Below are positions 1 to 9,264 of a DNA stretch of 64,000 nucleotides, one piece after another. Under the pieces are notes generated by a model, which did no database searches, was not told where the DNA came from, and was given only the letters and a program-made list of their open reading frames with translations. This DNA is from Elymus sibiricus (lineage: Eukaryota > Streptophyta > Magnoliopsida > Poales > Poaceae), in assembly GCA_039707655.1 (NCBI GenBank), contig CM077671.1, forward strand, positions 245,829,095 through 245,893,094, in the 5' to 3' direction. Position numbers and translations under genes: made by a program. Numbering within the stretch: position 1 is the first letter of the stretch; each line of letters opens with the position of its first letter.

Positions 1-721
1 CAGAGAGCGAGAGAGGGGGGGCAGGTGAGATCTAGGGCTACAGGGGGGCAGGCAGGGGCACGGGAGCGCGGGGGCGGCCTTATACCCGCCGGTCCATCGC
101 CGGCGAGCTGGTCCGGCGGGGACAAGCTCGGCCGCGCGCGCGCGCCTCGGTCGCCCCACTGTAGAGGTGGGAGACGACCGAGGGGGCCACTAGGCCGGCC
201 TGGGCCTGCCACTGTGGCCTAAGGCCCAGGGCAGGGGGAGGGGTTTTTTTATTTTCTTTCTTTTTCTTTTAATTATTTTTGTTTTATTTATTTTTAGCTT
301 TAATTCTCTACTGCAAAAATAGGTGACTTGCTCCAAATAATACCTTGCATTATTAAGTGTGGCCATAAACATTTTGGGCATTTTTGGGATCTGTTCCAAT
401 TATCCATGGAATTAAAAAGTTCTTTTAAATTGCATTTGGGCTCTGTTTTGCATGGTGGGGTCCACACCAGCTTGAGGGTGATGTTGTTTTCCTTAACAAT
501 AATTGTTTTGTATTATTCCACAAGTGTGCAACATTTTATCCTTGCTGATTGCAATTTTATTTTATCACAATAAAATTCAAGGGCCTTTTGAAGTGGAATT
601 TGAAATGAAATATGATTTTCAGCTTGATCATATTCTATTTAGCAAAATGAGTAGGCACTGATCATGGTCATCACTGTGCTTAATTACAAGGATCGCTGTA
701 GCCAAATTCCAGGGTGTCACA
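1..721 (-). mobile_element. Partial LTR of a retrotransposon running off the left edge
   Basis: Read on the minus strand, the segment begins at 721 with TGTGACACCC, a typical plant LTR start. It continues through AT-rich sequence into a GC-rich stretch with a TATA-like GGGTATAAGG (plus-strand 78-87) followed by a leader-like region. That order, U3 then TATA then transcribed leader, supports an LTR in minus orientation. No primer-binding site is reached before base 1, so the LTR is longer than the visible part. It abuts the truncated 5' LTR of the next element, so it either inserted there or marks a deletion junction. I do not recognise the family. The short ORFs inside have no coding character. 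Confidence 0.6.
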
Positions 722-1405
722 ACAAGATGGGGTCTATTCCTACATGAATAGATCTTGTCTACATCATGTCATCGTTCTTATTGCATTACTCCGTTTTTCC
801 ATGAACTTAATACACTAGATGCATGCTAGATAGTGGTCGATGTGTGGAGTAATAGAGGTAGATGCAGGCAGGAGTCGGTCTACCTATCTTGGACGTGATG
901 CCTATATAATGATCATCGCCTTGGATATCGTCATGACTATTCAATTTTCTATCAATTGCCCAACAGTAATTTGTTCACCCACCGTGCGCTATACTCATGA
1001 GAGAAGCCACTAGTGAACCCTACGGCCCCCGGGTCTACTTTTCCAACATATTGCTTTCAGATCTATCTTTTTGCATCTTTGTTTTCAGATCTACAAAACC
1101 AAAAACCCAAAAATATATTGCTGCATATTTTATTTGCCTTTTCTATTTTGTGTTCTTGAGAGATCTATCTCTCCTATCTATCACTACCTAATCTATCTTT
1201 TTACCGTAGAGAGATTGACAACCTCTCTTTCACGTCGGGTTGCAAGTATTTATTATTTGTGTGCAGGTGCTGCTTATTGGGTGGTGGTGATCCTCCTACT
1301 GGTTCGATAACCTTGGTTTCATAACTGAGGGAAATACTTACCATCGCTGTGCTGCATCATCCCTTCCTCTTTGGGGAAATACCGACGCAGCCTCAAGCCA
1401 CGTCA
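721..1405 (+). repeat. 5' LTR of element A, 5'-truncated
   Basis: This segment is a direct repeat of 5591-6275, exactly 685 bp in both copies. It ends with CCACGTCA at 1405, immediately before the spacer and primer-binding site. The first 893 bp of the LTR, including the terminal TG and promoter, are missing; the break is at the edge of the minus-strand LTR to the left. Confidence 0.9.
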
Positions 1406-1415
1406 AAGGAATTTC

Positions 1416-1433
1416 TGGCGCCGTTGCCGGGGA
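1416..1433 (+). other. Primer-binding site, tRNA-Asp type (element A)
   Basis: TGGCGCCGTTGCCGGGGA is the reverse complement of the 3' end of plant tRNA-Asp including CCA, and lies 10 bases after the LTR end. It would prime minus-strand DNA synthesis. Confidence 0.85.
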
Positions 1434-1641
1434 GTAAGCGGTCTCTTCTACGTGCCTATCGTAGGCGCCGAGGGGACTCCATCATCATCTACCAGGTTCC
1501 TAATCACAAATCTCATCTCCTTGCAATTACATTATTTGCCATTTGCCTATCGTTTTCCTCTCCCCCACTTCACCAATTTGCCGTTTTATTCGCCCACTTT
1601 TTCGTTTGCCCTTTTTCTCTCCGGATCTCTTGCTTGTTGCT

Positions 1642-2205
1642 ATGACTAGCGTTACTACTCCCCCTTTGTCACCAGACTTTGAAGTTCTATACTTCAAACA
1701 AAAACAAGGGGAAAATCTGAAAGATGCCTGGTATAGGCTAATGGAATCCTATCGTATTTCCAATCTAAAAGGAGACGCAAAAGTTTTGCTTAGAAATTTT
1801 AACATTGGACTGGCTTTGCATCATAGAGAGCTTTTGGATTTTGCCTCAAAAGGGAATTTTATTGAACTTGATGCAAATGCTGCTTATGAAGTTTTGGAAG
1901 GGATTTTGGGGGTTCCTCCACCAAAAAAGGGGCTTGCTTTTTCACAAGAGGGAGTTCAAATTCTCGACAAATTGGGTGACTTACATAAGCACTTGGTCGA
2001 GTTACAAAAATATCACGAACCCCTCAAGCATATTAGTGGGAACCTCAATCGTTTGAATACTTTGATTACCCTTTGCAATAAGCGTTTGGATATTTTGGAT
2101 CTTAAGATGGTTTCTTCTCCTAAAAATTTGGGGAAGCGAAAAGAGCCCCCCGGATTCGAGAAGGCCCTCACAAAAGTGGCCAAAACCAAAGATGACAATA
2201 CTTGA
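1642..2205 (+). CDS. Gag-like protein of element A (187 aa, intact)
   Basis: The ATG at 1642 is chosen because the protein starts MTSVTTPPLSP, matching the start MASLTYVPFTPE of the gag in element C at 11022. A longer open frame upstream is only 5' leader. The region ENLKDAWYRLMES followed by an acidic and aliphatic segment ending EVLEGILG resembles the part of plant gypsy Gag where DAW-type motifs precede an ELLE-type helix. The C-terminus is rich in Lys and Pro. No CCHC zinc knuckle is present, so this is a short gag as seen in non-autonomous elements. It would coat element RNA in cytoplasmic particles. The frame has no internal stop, unlike most gags in this window. Confidence 0.65.
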   Translation: MTSVTTPPLSPDFEVLYFKQKQGENLKDAWYRLMESYRISNLKGDAKVLLRNFNIGLALHHRELLDFASKGNFIELDANAAYEVLEGILGVPPPKKGLAFSQEGVQILDKLGDLHKHLVELQKYHEPLKHISGNLNRLNTLITLCNKRLDILDLKMVSSPKNLGKRKEPPGFEKALTKVAKTKDDNT

Positions 2206-2250
2206 ATCTATGCGTTATGCCTAGCTAGGGGCGTAAAACGATAGCGCTTG

Positions 2251-2266
2251 TTGGGAGGCAACCCAA
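2251..2266 (+). other. Stem-loop after the gag stop (element A)
   Basis: TTGGGAGGCAACCCAA forms a 5-bp stem (TTGGG/CCCAA) with a six-base loop, 45 bases after the gag stop codon. I remember very similar sequence after gag in other Triticeae retrotransposons, so it is probably a conserved element part rather than chance. Confidence 0.4.
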
Positions 2267-3128
2267 TGAATAAATTATTTTTTGCTTTTTCCTTTCTGTT
2301 TTTGAGTGTTGACACAATTATGCCTCTGTTATGATTGTGTTTTTATGGTTTAGTTAGTGTTTGTGCCAAGTAAAGCCTTTAGGATGATTCATAGGATGAG
2401 TAGAAGCGATTCTGAATCTGAAACAGAAACTTTACGTCCAGTATATGAATTTTCATTTTTTGGTAGAACGTGATATTGAGCTGAAATTTTAACACAGTGT
2501 TGCCATACAAATTCCTTACGTTGTCCTAATTTTTAAGAATTTTTAGAGTTACAGAAGTATGGTTACAGTACATATTACTATAGACTGTTCTGTTTAAGAT
2601 AGATTCTGTTTTCGTTGCATTGTGTGCTTGTTTTGATGAATCTATGGTTTGTATTGGGGGGTATAAGCCATGGTAAAGTTAAAATACAGTAGGTATAATG
2701 CAATAACAAAATATGAATGGGTTTGCAACAGCACCTAAAGTAGTGATTTGCTTTATTATACTAACGGATCTCACGAAGATTTTGTTGAGTTTTGTGTGAT
2801 TGAAGTTTTCATGTTTTGGGTGAGATCACGGTGGATGAAGGAATAAGGAGTGATAAAACCCTAAGCTTGGGGATGCTACCGCACCCCCAAGATATATCCA
2901 AAGAGTAACAAGCAACTAAGCTTGTGGATGCCCCCGAGTGGCATCCCCTCTTTCTTCTAACAACCATCGGTATTTTACTTGGAGCACTATTTTTATTCGT
3001 CACATATCATGAGTTTTGCTTGGAGCGTCTTGTATCTTTGCTTGCTTTGCTTGTTAGTTTTTCCTTTGTATCCTTGTGGACACACCCTTTTGAGAGAGCC
3101 ATAATCATGCTATGATTTTTTTAGAATT

Positions 3129-3352
3129 GCTCTATATGCTTCATTTAAACTTTTTGAGCTATAGAATTGCTCTAGTGCTTCACTTATATCTTTTTGAGCA
3201 AGGGGTGCTTGGAATTTTTTTAAGAAATACTCTCATGCTTCACTTAGATTAATTTGAGAGTAAATTTTGGAGAAACCCTCTCATGCTTCACTTATACCTT
3301 TTTGAGAGATGAAATCTTTATGCTCATGTGATTCACTTAGATTTGTTTGAGC
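3129..3352 (+). repeat. Tandem array of five 31-nt hairpin units (element A)
   Basis: Five units lie at 3129-3159, 3169-3199, 3230-3260, 3278-3308 and 3322-3352, each exactly 31 bases from the first to the last stem base. Every unit has inverted ends around a conserved loop core close to TGCTTCACTTA. The stems differ between units but stay paired: GCTC/GAGC in units 1 and 2, CTCTCA/TGAGAG in units 3 and 4, GCTCA/TGAGC in unit 5. The spacers vary in length and sequence. Confidence 0.75.
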
Positions 3353-3689
3353 TTGTAAAAAAAAAAGCAATGGCAATATATGAAACTAGTCCCAAAGTGA
3401 TAGATATCCAAGTAGGATATAATAAAAACTTTTATGAAGATCATTGGAAAAATTAAACTTGATTCCTTGTAATAGTTTTGAAACATGATGATAGTAATAT
3501 GTGAGTCATGTTAGTGAGTAATTATGCTTAGTAGGAATATTGGTGTTAAGGTTTGTGATTCCCTATGCAAGTACGAAAGTCAGTAGTTATGCAATGAAGT
3601 TACATCCTACTTGTGGTGCATTATTCGGTGTTAGTTATGCTCATTGCTCACTTATGTGAATTTTCGTTTCTTTGGTTTGGTTGCTTCTC

Positions 3690-4360
3690 AATCTATTTGC
3701 CAGCCTCCATTTATACTAAGAAGAAATACTACTTGTGCATCCAAAATTCTTAAACCAAGTTTTGCCTTATGAGTCCACCATACCTACCTATATGCGGTAT
3801 TTCCATGCCGTTCCAAGCAAATTTGTTTGTGCCATCTCTAAATTTTCAAAATAAATTTTCTCTTTTGTGTGCCCGTACCGCTCATGAAACGGTGGGGAGT
3901 GTCCAATATTTTTCCATGCTAGATGTGTTATTCTCAAGATGAGTGTTTATTCACTTGTCATTGCACAAGAGTGCGGCGGTAATAGGGATGCCCATTCCCG
4001 AAATGAAAAAGAAAAAATATATTTACTTTATGTTGTCAAATAATAAATTCCTTGGAAAGTGTTGGTATGGAAGGCAACCGTGGATACGGCCCGCCATGGA
4101 AAGAGAAAGTTTGGTGGAAAAAGGAATAAACTTTATTTTCTGTTTGGGAACCGCCTATGATATATCTAGCATGGAAAGTATTGTGAGCTACTTTGTTGTT
4201 TTCATTGACAGGAAAAGCATGCCACCCAAAATATTTTTCTCTCTCAATTTAAACCTTGAGCTCTGGCACCTCTACAAATCCCTACTTCCCTTTGCGAAGG
4301 GCCTATCTATTTACTTTATGCAATTTTTATTTTTACTTTGAGTCTCCATCTTCTCTTATA
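3690..4360 (+). other. 3' noncoding module shared with elements F and E
   Basis: The stretch contains TACTACTTGTGCATCCA, then GAGTCCACCATACCTACC and TATATGCGGTATT, then a line of similarity through CCGTTCCAA, GTGCCATCTCTAA and GAGCTCTGGCACCTCT. The same blocks, in the same order, occur in F at about 56775-57440. The first block recurs in E on the minus strand at about 42210-42290. No reading frame is conserved. Confidence 0.65.
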
Positions 4361-4660
4361 AGCACCAACTAGGGGGCACTATGATCGTACTTGAGCATTG
4401 GGCATAGTTAATATTTGAGTGTGTGTCATGAATGGATCAATGATTGAGCATGATGGGTTAGGGATAACTTTCTTTAGTGTTGATATTTTGAAAGACATGG
4501 TTGTTCGTTGACATGCTTGAGTATTGAAGTCATTATGTTAAAAATAGACTATTGCTTTGAATCATTTACAAGTCCAAATGTCCATGCTATACAAAAGAAA
4601 AGAATGTGATGAACATGTTAGGCAGCATTCCACATCAAAAATTCTGTTTTTATCATTTAT

Positions 4661-4697
4661 CTACTCGAGGACGAGTAGGAATTAAGCTTGGGGATGT
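4661..4697 (+). other. AGGA-loop hairpin and polypurine tract (element A)
   Basis: CTACTCG AGGA CGAGTAG (4661-4678) is a perfect 7-bp stem with a four-base loop. It is followed at once by the purine-rich AATTAAGCTTGGGGA, the presumed plus-strand primer just before the 3' LTR. An equivalent hairpin with different stem bases sits at the same place in element F. Confidence 0.7.
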
Positions 4698-6275
4698 TGA
4701 TACGTCTCCAACGTATCTATAATTTTTGCTTGTTCCATGTTGTTATGGTATCATTCTTGGATGTTTTACAATCATTTTACAACAACTTTATATCATTTTT
4801 TGGGACTAACCTATTGACATAGTGCAAAAGTGCCAGTTGTTGTTTTTGCTTGTTTTTACTTCGCAGAATATCAGTACCAAACGGAGTCCAATCGCAACGA
4901 AACTTTTTGGAGGTTTTTTCTGGACCAGAAGACACCTAGTGGGCCAAAGAAGAGCCTGGAAGGTGGGCTGTGGGGAGCACAACCAACCAGGGCACGCCAG
5001 GGGGCCCCCGGCGTGCCCTAATGGATTGTGCCCTCCATGGGGCTCCTCTGCACCGCCTCCGATGCCTACAAATTCCCAAATATTCGGAAAACGCTAGAGG
5101 AGTCGATGAAACACAATTCCAGCCACCGCAAGTTCCAGAACGACGAGATCCAATCTAAACACCATCACAGAGGGGTTCATCTTCCTCATAGGTGCCTCTC
5201 CGATGATGCGTGAGTAGTCCACCATAGACCTACGGGTCCGTAGGCAGTATCTAGATGGCTTCCTCTCTATCTCTTATGATTCTCAATACAATGGTCTCTT
5301 GGAGATCTATTTGATGTAAACTTTTGCGGTGTGTTTGTTGGGATCCGATGAATTTTGAGTTCATGATCAGTTTCTATCCATGAATATTATTTGAGTCTTC
5401 TTTGATCTCTTATATGCATGATTTCTTATAGCATCGTATTTCTTCTTCGAATCTTTGGTTTAGTTAGGCCGACTAGATCGATTTTTCTTGCCGTGGGAAG
5501 AGGTGCTTTGTGATGGGTTCAATCTTGCGGTGTTCTTTCCCAGTGACAGAAGGGACAGCAAGACACACATATATCGTTGCTATTAAGGATAACAAGATGG
5601 GGTCTATTCCTACATGAATAGATCTTGTCTACATCATGTCATCGTTCTTATTGCATTACTCCGTTTTTCCATGAACTTAATACACTAGATGCATGTTGGA
5701 TAGCGGTCGATGTGTGGAGTAATAGAGGTAGATGCAGGCAGGAGTCGGTCTACCTATCTTGGACGTGATGCCTATATAATGATCATCACCTTGGATATCG
5801 TCATGACTATTCAATTTTCTATCAATTGCCCAACAGTAATTTGTTCACCCACCGTGCGCTATACTCATGAGAGAAGCCACTAGTGAACCCTACGGCCCCC
5901 AGGTCTACTTTTCCAACATATTTCTTTCAGATCTATCTTTTTGCATCTTTGTTTTCATATCTACAAAACCAAAAACCCAAAAATATATTGCTGCATATTT
6001 TATTTGCCTTTTCTATTTTGTGTTCTTGAGATATTTATCTCTCCTATCTATCACTACCTAATCTATCTTTTTACCGTAGAGAGATTGACAACCTCTCTTT
6101 CGCATCGGGTTGCAAGTATTTGTTGTTTGTGTGCAGGTGCTGCTTATTGGGTGGTGGTGATCCTCCTACTGGTTCGATAACCTTGGTTTCATAACTGAGG
6201 GAAATACTTACCGTCGCTGTGCTGCATCATCCCTTCCTCTTTGGGGAAATACTGACGCAGTCTCAAGCCACGTCA
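4698..6275 (+). repeat. 3' LTR of element A (1578 bp)
   Basis: It starts TGATACGTCTCC directly after the polypurine tract and ends CCACGTCA at 6275, where element B gag sequence begins. Its last 685 bp match the truncated 5' LTR. Length and start agree with the LTR of element C (1579 bp), so A and C belong to one family. The start resembles the Sabrina LTR as I remember it. Confidence 0.85.
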
Positions 6276-7355
6276 GGAAGTGTTCAATCATTAGTATTCT
6301 TTAAAATATTATTCAATAGTTCTTCAGCTTGCCTAACAGTTTGTTCCCTAAAAACATAGCCAGCACAACTATCTAGGTGATCCCTAGAAGCATCGGTTAG
6401 TCCATTATAAAAGATATCAAGTTTTTCGTTTTTTCTTAAGAGGATGATCATGCAAAGCTTTAAGAAGCTGGAGAAGCCCCCCGCCAAGCTTGAGTGAGAT
6501 TCTCTTCTTCAATTTGTACAAAGTTGAATATTTTCTGTAAAGAAGCTTGTTTCTTATGAGAAGCAAAGTATTTTCTAGAGAAGTAATATATCATATTCCA
6601 GGGACTACGCACACAACCAAGGGCAAGAGTAAGAAGCCACTTCTTTGCATCACCCTTTAGTGAGAAGGGAAAATGCTTAAGAATATAGTAGTAGCAAATT
6701 TTTCCCTCATTAGCAAATAGGGTGGCAATATTATTTAATTCGGCAAGGTGTGCCACAACAGTTTCAGATTCATAACCATGAAAAGGATCGGATTCTACCA
6801 AAGTAATTAACTAAGGATCAACAGAGAATTCATAGTCCTCATCGGTAACACATATAGGGGAAGTAGCAAACTTAGGATCATATTTCATTTTCTCCCTCAT
6901 AGATTTCTATTTTAGTTTACTCACTAGTTTCTTAAGATCATATCTATCATTACAAGCAAGAAAGTCTCTAGCTATCCCTCCATCAATAACATAGCTATCA
7001 GGTACATCAGGCATTTCAATTATAGCAAGAGATATAGGCATAATAGGTGAATCATAGTTTTCATCAGTATTATCAATGTCTCTAGCTTTAGCAATATGAG
7101 CATCAATTAGTTCACCTAGAGGCACTGGTTTAGTTTCATCTAGCATAGTAGTAGCATCATCATGAGTTTCATTTAAAATAGAAGTAGCATTATCAATTAC
7201 TTGCGACATATCAGATTGAATAGCAGGTGGTGGTGTCGCAAGCTTACTCAAAACAGAAGGTCAATCAAGTGCAGAGCTAGATGGCAATTCCTTACCTGCC
7301 CTCGTCCTAGAGGGTATGATCTTGGTTTTAGAGTCTTTCATATTCTTCATAGTGA
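6276..7355 (-). pseudogene. Gag remnant of element B
   Basis: Translated in segments on the minus strand, this matches the gag of element F almost throughout. Shared blocks include MSKLATPP, a DMSQVID region, LVESDPFHGYE, FPFSLKGDAK, IFNFVQIEEE, DIFYNGL, DSCAG and AEELLNNILKN. Premature stops and frame changes break it into at least four pieces (7261-7355, 6907-7251, 6460-6801, 6284-6487). It ends where F continues into a proline-rich region, so the C-terminal half is gone. Gag would form the virus-like particle; this copy cannot. Confidence 0.8.
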
Positions 7356-7394
7356 TAAATATATCCCAAGTGAACTCAGTAAATAGAGCTATGC

Positions 7395-7412
7395 TCCCCG
7401 GCAACGGCGCTA
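7395..7412 (-). other. Primer-binding site, tRNA-Asp type, mutated (element B)
   Basis: The minus strand reads TAGCGCCGTTGCCGGGGA, one base away from the tRNA-Asp complement (TGG to TAG), 11 bases inside the LTR boundary. Confidence 0.75.
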
Positions 7413-7423
7413 GAAAAAGGTCT

Positions 7424-8825
7424 TGATAACCCCCAAGTATAGGGGATCGCAACATTCTTCGAGGGTAGTATTTCACCCGAATTTATTGATTCAACACAAG
7501 GGGAGCCAAATAATATTTATGAGAATTAGAATTTGAGTTGACAATTCAACCATGCCTGGAGATATCTTTTCCGCAACAAAGTGTTTAGTAGCACAATAAT
7601 AGTAGTAATGGAAACATCGGAAAGTAGCAGATTGTACTTTGATTGTAACAGTAGCAGTAGCGAAAGTAACTTAATGGAGATCAATATGCGAAAAGCGTAG
7701 GCATTGGATCAGTGTTGGATATTTGATTTGGATGATATTCATCATGTAACAGTCACAACCTAGAGAGAGCGATATAGAACAAGCTCCAATTCATCAATAT
7801 AATGTAGGCATGTATTCCGTATATAGTCATACATGCTTACAAGAAGAACTTGCATGACATCTTTTGTCCTACACTCCCGTGGCAGCGGGGTCCAGAGGGA
7901 AACTAAGGGATATTAAGGCCTCCTTTTAATAGAGAACCAGAACAAAGCATTAACACATGGTGAATACATGAACTCCTCAAACTTTGGCCATCACTGGAGA
8001 TGATCCCAGTTTCTGTCACTTTGGGGTCTACGGATCATAGCCCATAATAGGTGCATACAACTTGCAAGATAGGATCCAAAACAGTCTCATATTCATGGAA
8101 ACATAACGGGTTCAAATATGAAATCATGAAACTCGGGCCCTAGTGACAAGCATTAAACATAGCAAAGTCATAGCAACATCAATCTCAGAACATAGTGGAT
8201 ACTAGGGATCAAGCCCTAACAAATCAGCTCGATTACATGACAAATCTCATCCAATCCCATCACAGTCTAGCAATACTACAAAGGAATTACTCACTCCTAG
8301 TGGTGAGCATCATGGAATTGTTGATGGATAAGGGTCGACGATGACGTTGGCTACGAATTCCCCTCTCCGGAGCCCCAAACGAACTCGAGATCAGCCCTCC
8401 CGAGGTAGAACAGGAGGTAGCGGCGGCTCCGTCTTGTAAAACGCAACGAAAACTTCTTCTTTGTTTTTTTCTCAGGGATAAGGAATTTATAGGCTTGAGA
8501 TTAGGGTCAGCGGTGCCACGTGGGCCCCTCAAGGCATCTGGGGCGCGCCCTGGGGGGAGGGAGCCGCGCCCTATTGCCTTGTGGGCAACTGGTGGCCCCC
8601 TCCGGTGGATCTTTCACTCCAGTATTTTTTATATATTACATAAAAAATCTCGAAGAAGTTTTGTCCAATTCCGAGAACTTTTATTTCCGCACAAAAATCA
8701 ACACCATGGTAGTTCTGCAGCTGAAAACAGCGTCCGTCCGGGTTCGTTCCAGCCAAATCATGTAAATTAGAGTTCAAAACAAGAGCAAAAGTGTTTGTAA
8801 AAGTAGATATGTTTGGGACGTATCA
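7424..8825 (-). repeat. 5' LTR of element B (1402 bp)
   Basis: On the minus strand it begins TGATACGTCCC at 8825 and ends GGGGGTTATCA at 7424. Length and content agree with the LTRs of element F (1412 and 1371 bp), including the GC-rich GCGCGCC block, a TATAAAT box (plus-strand 8487-8493) and the CTG/CTA triplet-rich stretch near the 3' end. Confidence 0.85.
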
Positions 8826-9264
8826 AGGATGTCGAGAAAAAGAAAGAGCTTGCTTCTGCTTCAAAGGCAAGCAAGTCGAAGAAATCATCTCCTCCCACCA
8901 TTCGAAAGAAAACTGCGGCGAAGAGATCAAAGAAAGCTACCTCTGACTCGGCCGATGAGTCAAGTGAAGATATTGCTGATGAAATTCCTCTTTATGACAA
9001 GCCTGCACTTCTCAATAGACCTACTGAGAGTCCATCTCCAAAGAAGTTTTTGCCCTCTCCAAGGAGGTCTCCAAGACACGCTCCAACCCATGCATCTGAA
9101 AAGCCTTCGGGCCCTCTCCCGAATCCTTTGGTCAGCGGCTCAGCAAAGAGAAAGCTGTAGTCCAAGGAAAGGGTTAAAGCCTCTTCCAAGAAAGTAAAGC
9201 CAACTGTTCTTGCTCCCACAGAGGAACCAAAGTATTATTACAACTTGATCATTGACATCGTTGA
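8826..9264 (+). pseudogene. Orphan Lys/Ser/Pro-rich ORF fragment between two insertions
   Basis: One frame runs KDVEKKKELASASKASKS into an RKKTAAKRSKK segment, then a Ser/Asp/Glu stretch, a run of SPSPKK and SPRRSPR, one stop (TAG, one base from CAG), and then about 30 more codons ending EEPKYYYNLIIDIV at the LTR of element C. Basic, Ser/Pro-rich composition of this kind also marks the N-terminus of the 709-aa ORF in element D, so this is probably a piece of a retrotransposon accessory ORF. Both flanks are insertion junctions (B at 8825, C at 9265). The apparent ATG at 8813 is in LTR sequence and is not a real start. Confidence 0.5.

Larger units (their letters stand above)
2206..4660 (+). 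other. Noncoding 3' half of element A
   Basis: About 2.45 kb between gag and the polypurine tract with no convincing coding sequence; the short open frames lack any recognisable domain. Three structured parts stand out. A small stem-loop lies just after the gag stop at 2251-2266. A tandem set of 31-nt hairpins lies at 3129-3352. A segment at about 3690-4360 is shared in recognisable form with elements F and E. Candidate roles are packaging, RNA stability or recruitment of partner proteins, but the sequence does not decide between them. Confidence 0.6.
721..6275 (+). mobile_element. Element A: Ty3/gypsy LTR retrotransposon, Sabrina-like, no pol
   Basis: The element has a truncated 5' LTR (721-1405), a tRNA-Asp primer-binding site, one gag-like ORF, a long noncoding 3' half, a polypurine tract and a full 3' LTR (4698-6275). 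No protease, reverse transcriptase or integrase reading frame lies between the LTRs, so it would depend on enzymes supplied in trans. The two LTR copies align over 685 bp without gaps. I count 16 differences by hand, 13 of them transitions (about 2.3%). At 1.3e-8 substitutions per site per year that is roughly 0.9 million years. The 5' end is lost, so no TSD can be checked. The LTR start and its 1578 bp length fit what I remember of Sabrina. Confidence 0.85.
6276..8825 (-). mobile_element. Element B: gypsy element, 5' LTR and gag only, minus strand
   Basis: On the minus strand the order is LTR (8825 down to 7424), tRNA-Asp-type primer-binding site, then gag, which stops abruptly at 6276 against the 3' LTR of element A. 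The rest of B is missing from the window. A probably inserted into B gag, and the far side was then lost together with the 5' end of A. LTR and gag are homologous to those of element F, so B and F are one family. The LTR resembles what I remember as WHAM, with low certainty. Confidence 0.8.

Noticed and set aside
1416..1433. tRNA-Asp-like sequences after the LTRs as tRNA genes
   Set aside because: Only the 18-base complement of the tRNA 3' end is present; these are primer-binding sites.
3129..3352. CRISPR-like interpretation of evenly sized repeats
   Set aside because: Plant nuclear DNA, variable spacers within one retrotransposon and repeats that are themselves hairpins with changing stems.
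3943..4341. 132-codon frame in the 3' half of element A
   Set aside because: The matching region of element F has no such frame; sequence, not translation, is shared.
8495..8770. Open frames inside the LTR of element B and similar GC-rich frames in the other LTRs
   Set aside because: They are in LTR promoter sequence, differ in frame between copies and have no domain.
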